Source: CAZSAL01 sp964604825 (GTDB taxonomy: Bacteria; Elusimicrobiota; Elusimicrobia; 2-01-FULL-59-12). Taken from it: DNA of 64,000 bases. Below, piece by piece: positions 62,580-64,000 of the stretch. A program made the translations under genes and the position numbers. Numbering within the stretch: position 1 is the first letter of the stretch; the number at the start of each line of letters is the position of its first letter. Below the pieces are notes generated by a model that searched no databases, was not told the origin of the DNA, and saw only the letters and a program-made list of their open reading frames with translations. The stretch is taken from positions 1 through 64,000 of the forward strand of contig CAZSAL010000004.1 in NCBI GenBank assembly GCA_964604825.1. The letters are read 5' to 3'.

Positions 62580-62874
62580 AAAATATCTAGCGCTCCACGA
62601 AGCGATCAGCGAAGGCCGCGCGGAGTGGGGCAATGTTCAGATTCCGTCCAGCTTGTTACCTCCTGGACGCAAGTGCCTCAATCAGTTCTGCGAAAGTCTC
62701 TTCTGCAGTCGCCATCACCCGGTCCCGTCATTGGCCGAGGAGCGATGGTACGTCAAACGGTTCCTTGGAGTGAGCTGGATCTTTTTCGTACCTCGGAATC
62801 ATTGGCGTCGGTGGTGCTTGCTTGCCGCGTTTAAATCGCACCGTGACGCGCAGGTTTACCTGAACACGCTGTAG
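62572..62874 (+). CDS. Small protein of unknown function
   Basis: The 100-residue protein starts at ATG 62572 and has many Trp, Cys, His and Arg residues in its middle (CLNQFCESLFCSRHHP). Those Cys and His could bind a metal. It overlaps the end of the previous gene, which suggests coupling. A terminator-like hairpin follows at 62939. Confidence 0.55.
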   Translation: MNRKYLALHEAISEGRAEWGNVQIPSSLLPPGRKCLNQFCESLFCSRHHPVPSLAEERWYVKRFLGVSWIFFVPRNHWRRWCLLAAFKSHRDAQVYLNTL

Positions 62875-62938
62875 GGAAGTTTAACCACAGAACCTGGGAG
62901 GCGCTTAACCGCCTTTCGTATATGGGTTGTATGCAGTG

Positions 62939-62988
62939 AGGGCGGGTTGTTCACCAGACCGTTGGTGGATGGCCCGCCTTCTTTATTG
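62939..62988 (+). terminator. Likely intrinsic terminator
   Basis: AGGGCGGG pairs with CCCGCCTT and an inner CACCA pairs with TGGTG, followed by TTCTTTATT. It ends the transcript of the two unknown genes before parB. Confidence 0.6.
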
Positions 62989-63036
62989 TCTGACTCGCTT
63001 CCTCTGGAGGCGAGAACTTAAAACAAGGAGAACAAC

Positions 63037-64000
63037 ATGCCAACGAAAGAAGTCGCACAGCTGCAAATGGCCGTAAAAGAGATCGTGGAAGGGTCGAATT
63101 GCCGCAGCCGGATGAATCCCGGCAAGTTCGAGGAGCTGGTGCAGAACGTCAAGAAAGTGGGGATTTTGGAACCGGCGCTTGTGAGGAGGGACGCGGAAGG
63201 GAAGGTCATTCTGATCGCAGGGCATCGGCGCCTGGCGGCGGCCAAAGCCGCTGGGTTGGAAAATATACCGGTGCGGCTCTTGGAAGTGGATGAGAAGCAG
63301 GCTGCCGAAATACAGACCTTGGAGAATCTCCACCGGGAAGACCTTGCGTCGATGGATGAAGCTCGGGCCTTCAAACAACTCCTGGATGGGGGTTCGCACA
63401 CGATCGAGTCACTGGCCGCTCAAATAGACAAGTCACCTACCTACGTCTATCGGAGCCTGAGGTTGCTCGAATTGCCGGCCAAAGCAATCAAGGCTCTGGA
63501 GGAGGGGATTATCACCACCGGCCACGCACAGCAAATCCTGCGCGCCCCGGAGAAAAACGCCGAAGCGCTCGTGGCCTTTGCGACCACACGTATGGAATGG
63601 CAGAAACGCTATCCCAGCGTTTCGGAACTGCGGGAATACGTCGAGAAACGCATCGCCAAGGACCTTGCGGCGGCGCCGTTTCCGAAAGACGTACCGTACG
63701 CAGAACAGGTCGCGTGCAACGCCTGCCCGTTCAATACCGGCAACCAGAACGTGCTCTTTGATGGCGCAACCAAGGGTCACTGTACGAACCCCGGCTGCTT
63801 CAACCGCAAAACAGCCGCCTACTACAAAGAGCTACAGACCACGGCAGCCGCCAGGTACGCGGGGCTGAAGTTCCTGGGAACCGCTTCAGATAACGGGTAC
63901 GCTTCGGGCCCCCAACAGATCAAAGGGGCGTATGTGGTGGAAAAGCTCGACGACAAAATCAAGAAGGCCATTCAGGCCAAACCGGATCAGTTCGGGTTCG
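63037..64000 (+). CDS. parB: ParB-family partition protein, cut by window end
   Basis: The frame stays open to the window edge (321 codons). It has the ParB/Srx CTP-binding motif AGHRRLAAAKAAG, an IQTLENLHREDL stretch, and a helix-turn-helix region with IDKSPTYVYRSLRLLELP. A CNACPF and CTNPGCF pair of Cys motifs follows, as in ParB-like proteins of integrative and conjugative elements. AAGGAG stands before ATG 63037. No parA gene is seen nearby in the window. It would stabilise the element or regulate its genes. Confidence 0.9.
   Translation, partial: MPTKEVAQLQMAVKEIVEGSNCRSRMNPGKFEELVQNVKKVGILEPALVRRDAEGKVILIAGHRRLAAAKAAGLENIPVRLLEVDEKQAAEIQTLENLHREDLASMDEARAFKQLLDGGSHTIESLAAQIDKSPTYVYRSLRLLELPAKAIKALEEGIITTGHAQQILRAPEKNAEALVAFATTRMEWQKRYPSVSELREYVEKRIAKDLAAAPFPKDVPYAEQVACNACPFNTGNQNVLFDGATKGHCTNPGCFNRKTAAYYKELQTTAAARYAGLKFLGTASDNGYASGPQQIKGAYVVEKLDDKIKKAIQAKPDQFGF

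Noticed and set aside
1..64000. CRISPR arrays, rRNA genes and IS transposases
   Set aside because: I saw no regularly spaced short repeats, no rRNA sequence and no transposase frame. The paired repeats found are two-copy only.

Overview
This window comes from a Gram-negative bacterium. The evidence is a set of Gram-negative envelope genes: a LolA-like carrier, an MMPL-type exporter, lipoproteins with lipoboxes, an outer-membrane beta-barrel protein and two P-type (Trb/VirB) conjugation gene sets. I cannot name the phylum from sequence alone. Nearly all of the window is accessory DNA.

Layout. (1) 1-5317 is the end of one conjugative element: virB10 (cut by the window edge), virB11, virD4, small genes, an ORF6N-domain protein, a small HTH protein and a tyrosine recombinase whose last codons run into a CAU-anticodon tRNA gene (5295-5368). 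(2) 5.5-9.2 kb holds a membrane hybrid histidine kinase, a broken tRNA-Val-like sequence, a SRAP (YedK/HMCES) protein and a tiny cysteine-rich protein. (3) 9.3-30.4 kb is an aryl-polyene/flexirubin-type pigment cluster: acyltransferases, two ACPs, an acyl ligase fused to a dehydratase, a glycosyltransferase, an aromatic ammonia lyase, a thioesterase, a LolA-like protein, an exporter, three ketosynthase-family proteins, a dehydratase, a ketoreductase homologue and a halogenase-like flavoprotein. The genes are tightly coupled through four-base stop/start overlaps. Two copies of one locus (SRAP 5' end plus a small zinc-ribbon-like gene) bracket the cluster at 8933-9165 and 30459-30691. (4) 30.9-43 kb looks like a defence island: RmuC, a nitrilase-fold protein coupled to a Rad50-like ATPase with a zinc-hook motif, and a complete type I restriction system (HsdM, HsdS, HsdR). 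(5) 43-56.4 kb is a second conjugation module: MobC-like protein, relaxase, VirB2 to VirB11, VirD4, then three tandem SSB paralogues. Its virB6/trbL gene is frameshifted at a sequence that fits a -1 slippery heptamer. (6) 57.1-61.5 kb is a seven-gene operon related to the ubiquitin system: a 64-residue Gly-rich protein, an E2-like protein with a candidate catalytic Cys, a Phd-antitoxin/E2-like fusion with Ser at that position, an E1-like adenylating enzyme, a JAMM protease, a ComEC-like metallo-beta-lactamase-fold protein and a multi-pass membrane protein. (7) 61.5-64 kb holds structured non-coding DNA, two unknown genes and a ParB-like protein that runs off the window.

How the genes fit together (inference). 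The ammonia lyase would supply a cinnamate-type starter. The ligase loads it on an ACP, the ketosynthases, dehydratases and reductase build the polyene, the acyltransferases and glycosyltransferase attach it to a lipid or sugar, and the exporter, LolA-like protein and lipoproteins move it to the outer membrane. The most promising candidates for undescribed biology are the E1/E2/JAMM operon with its Phd-E2 fusion and small modifier candidate, and the nitrilase/Rad50-like pair.
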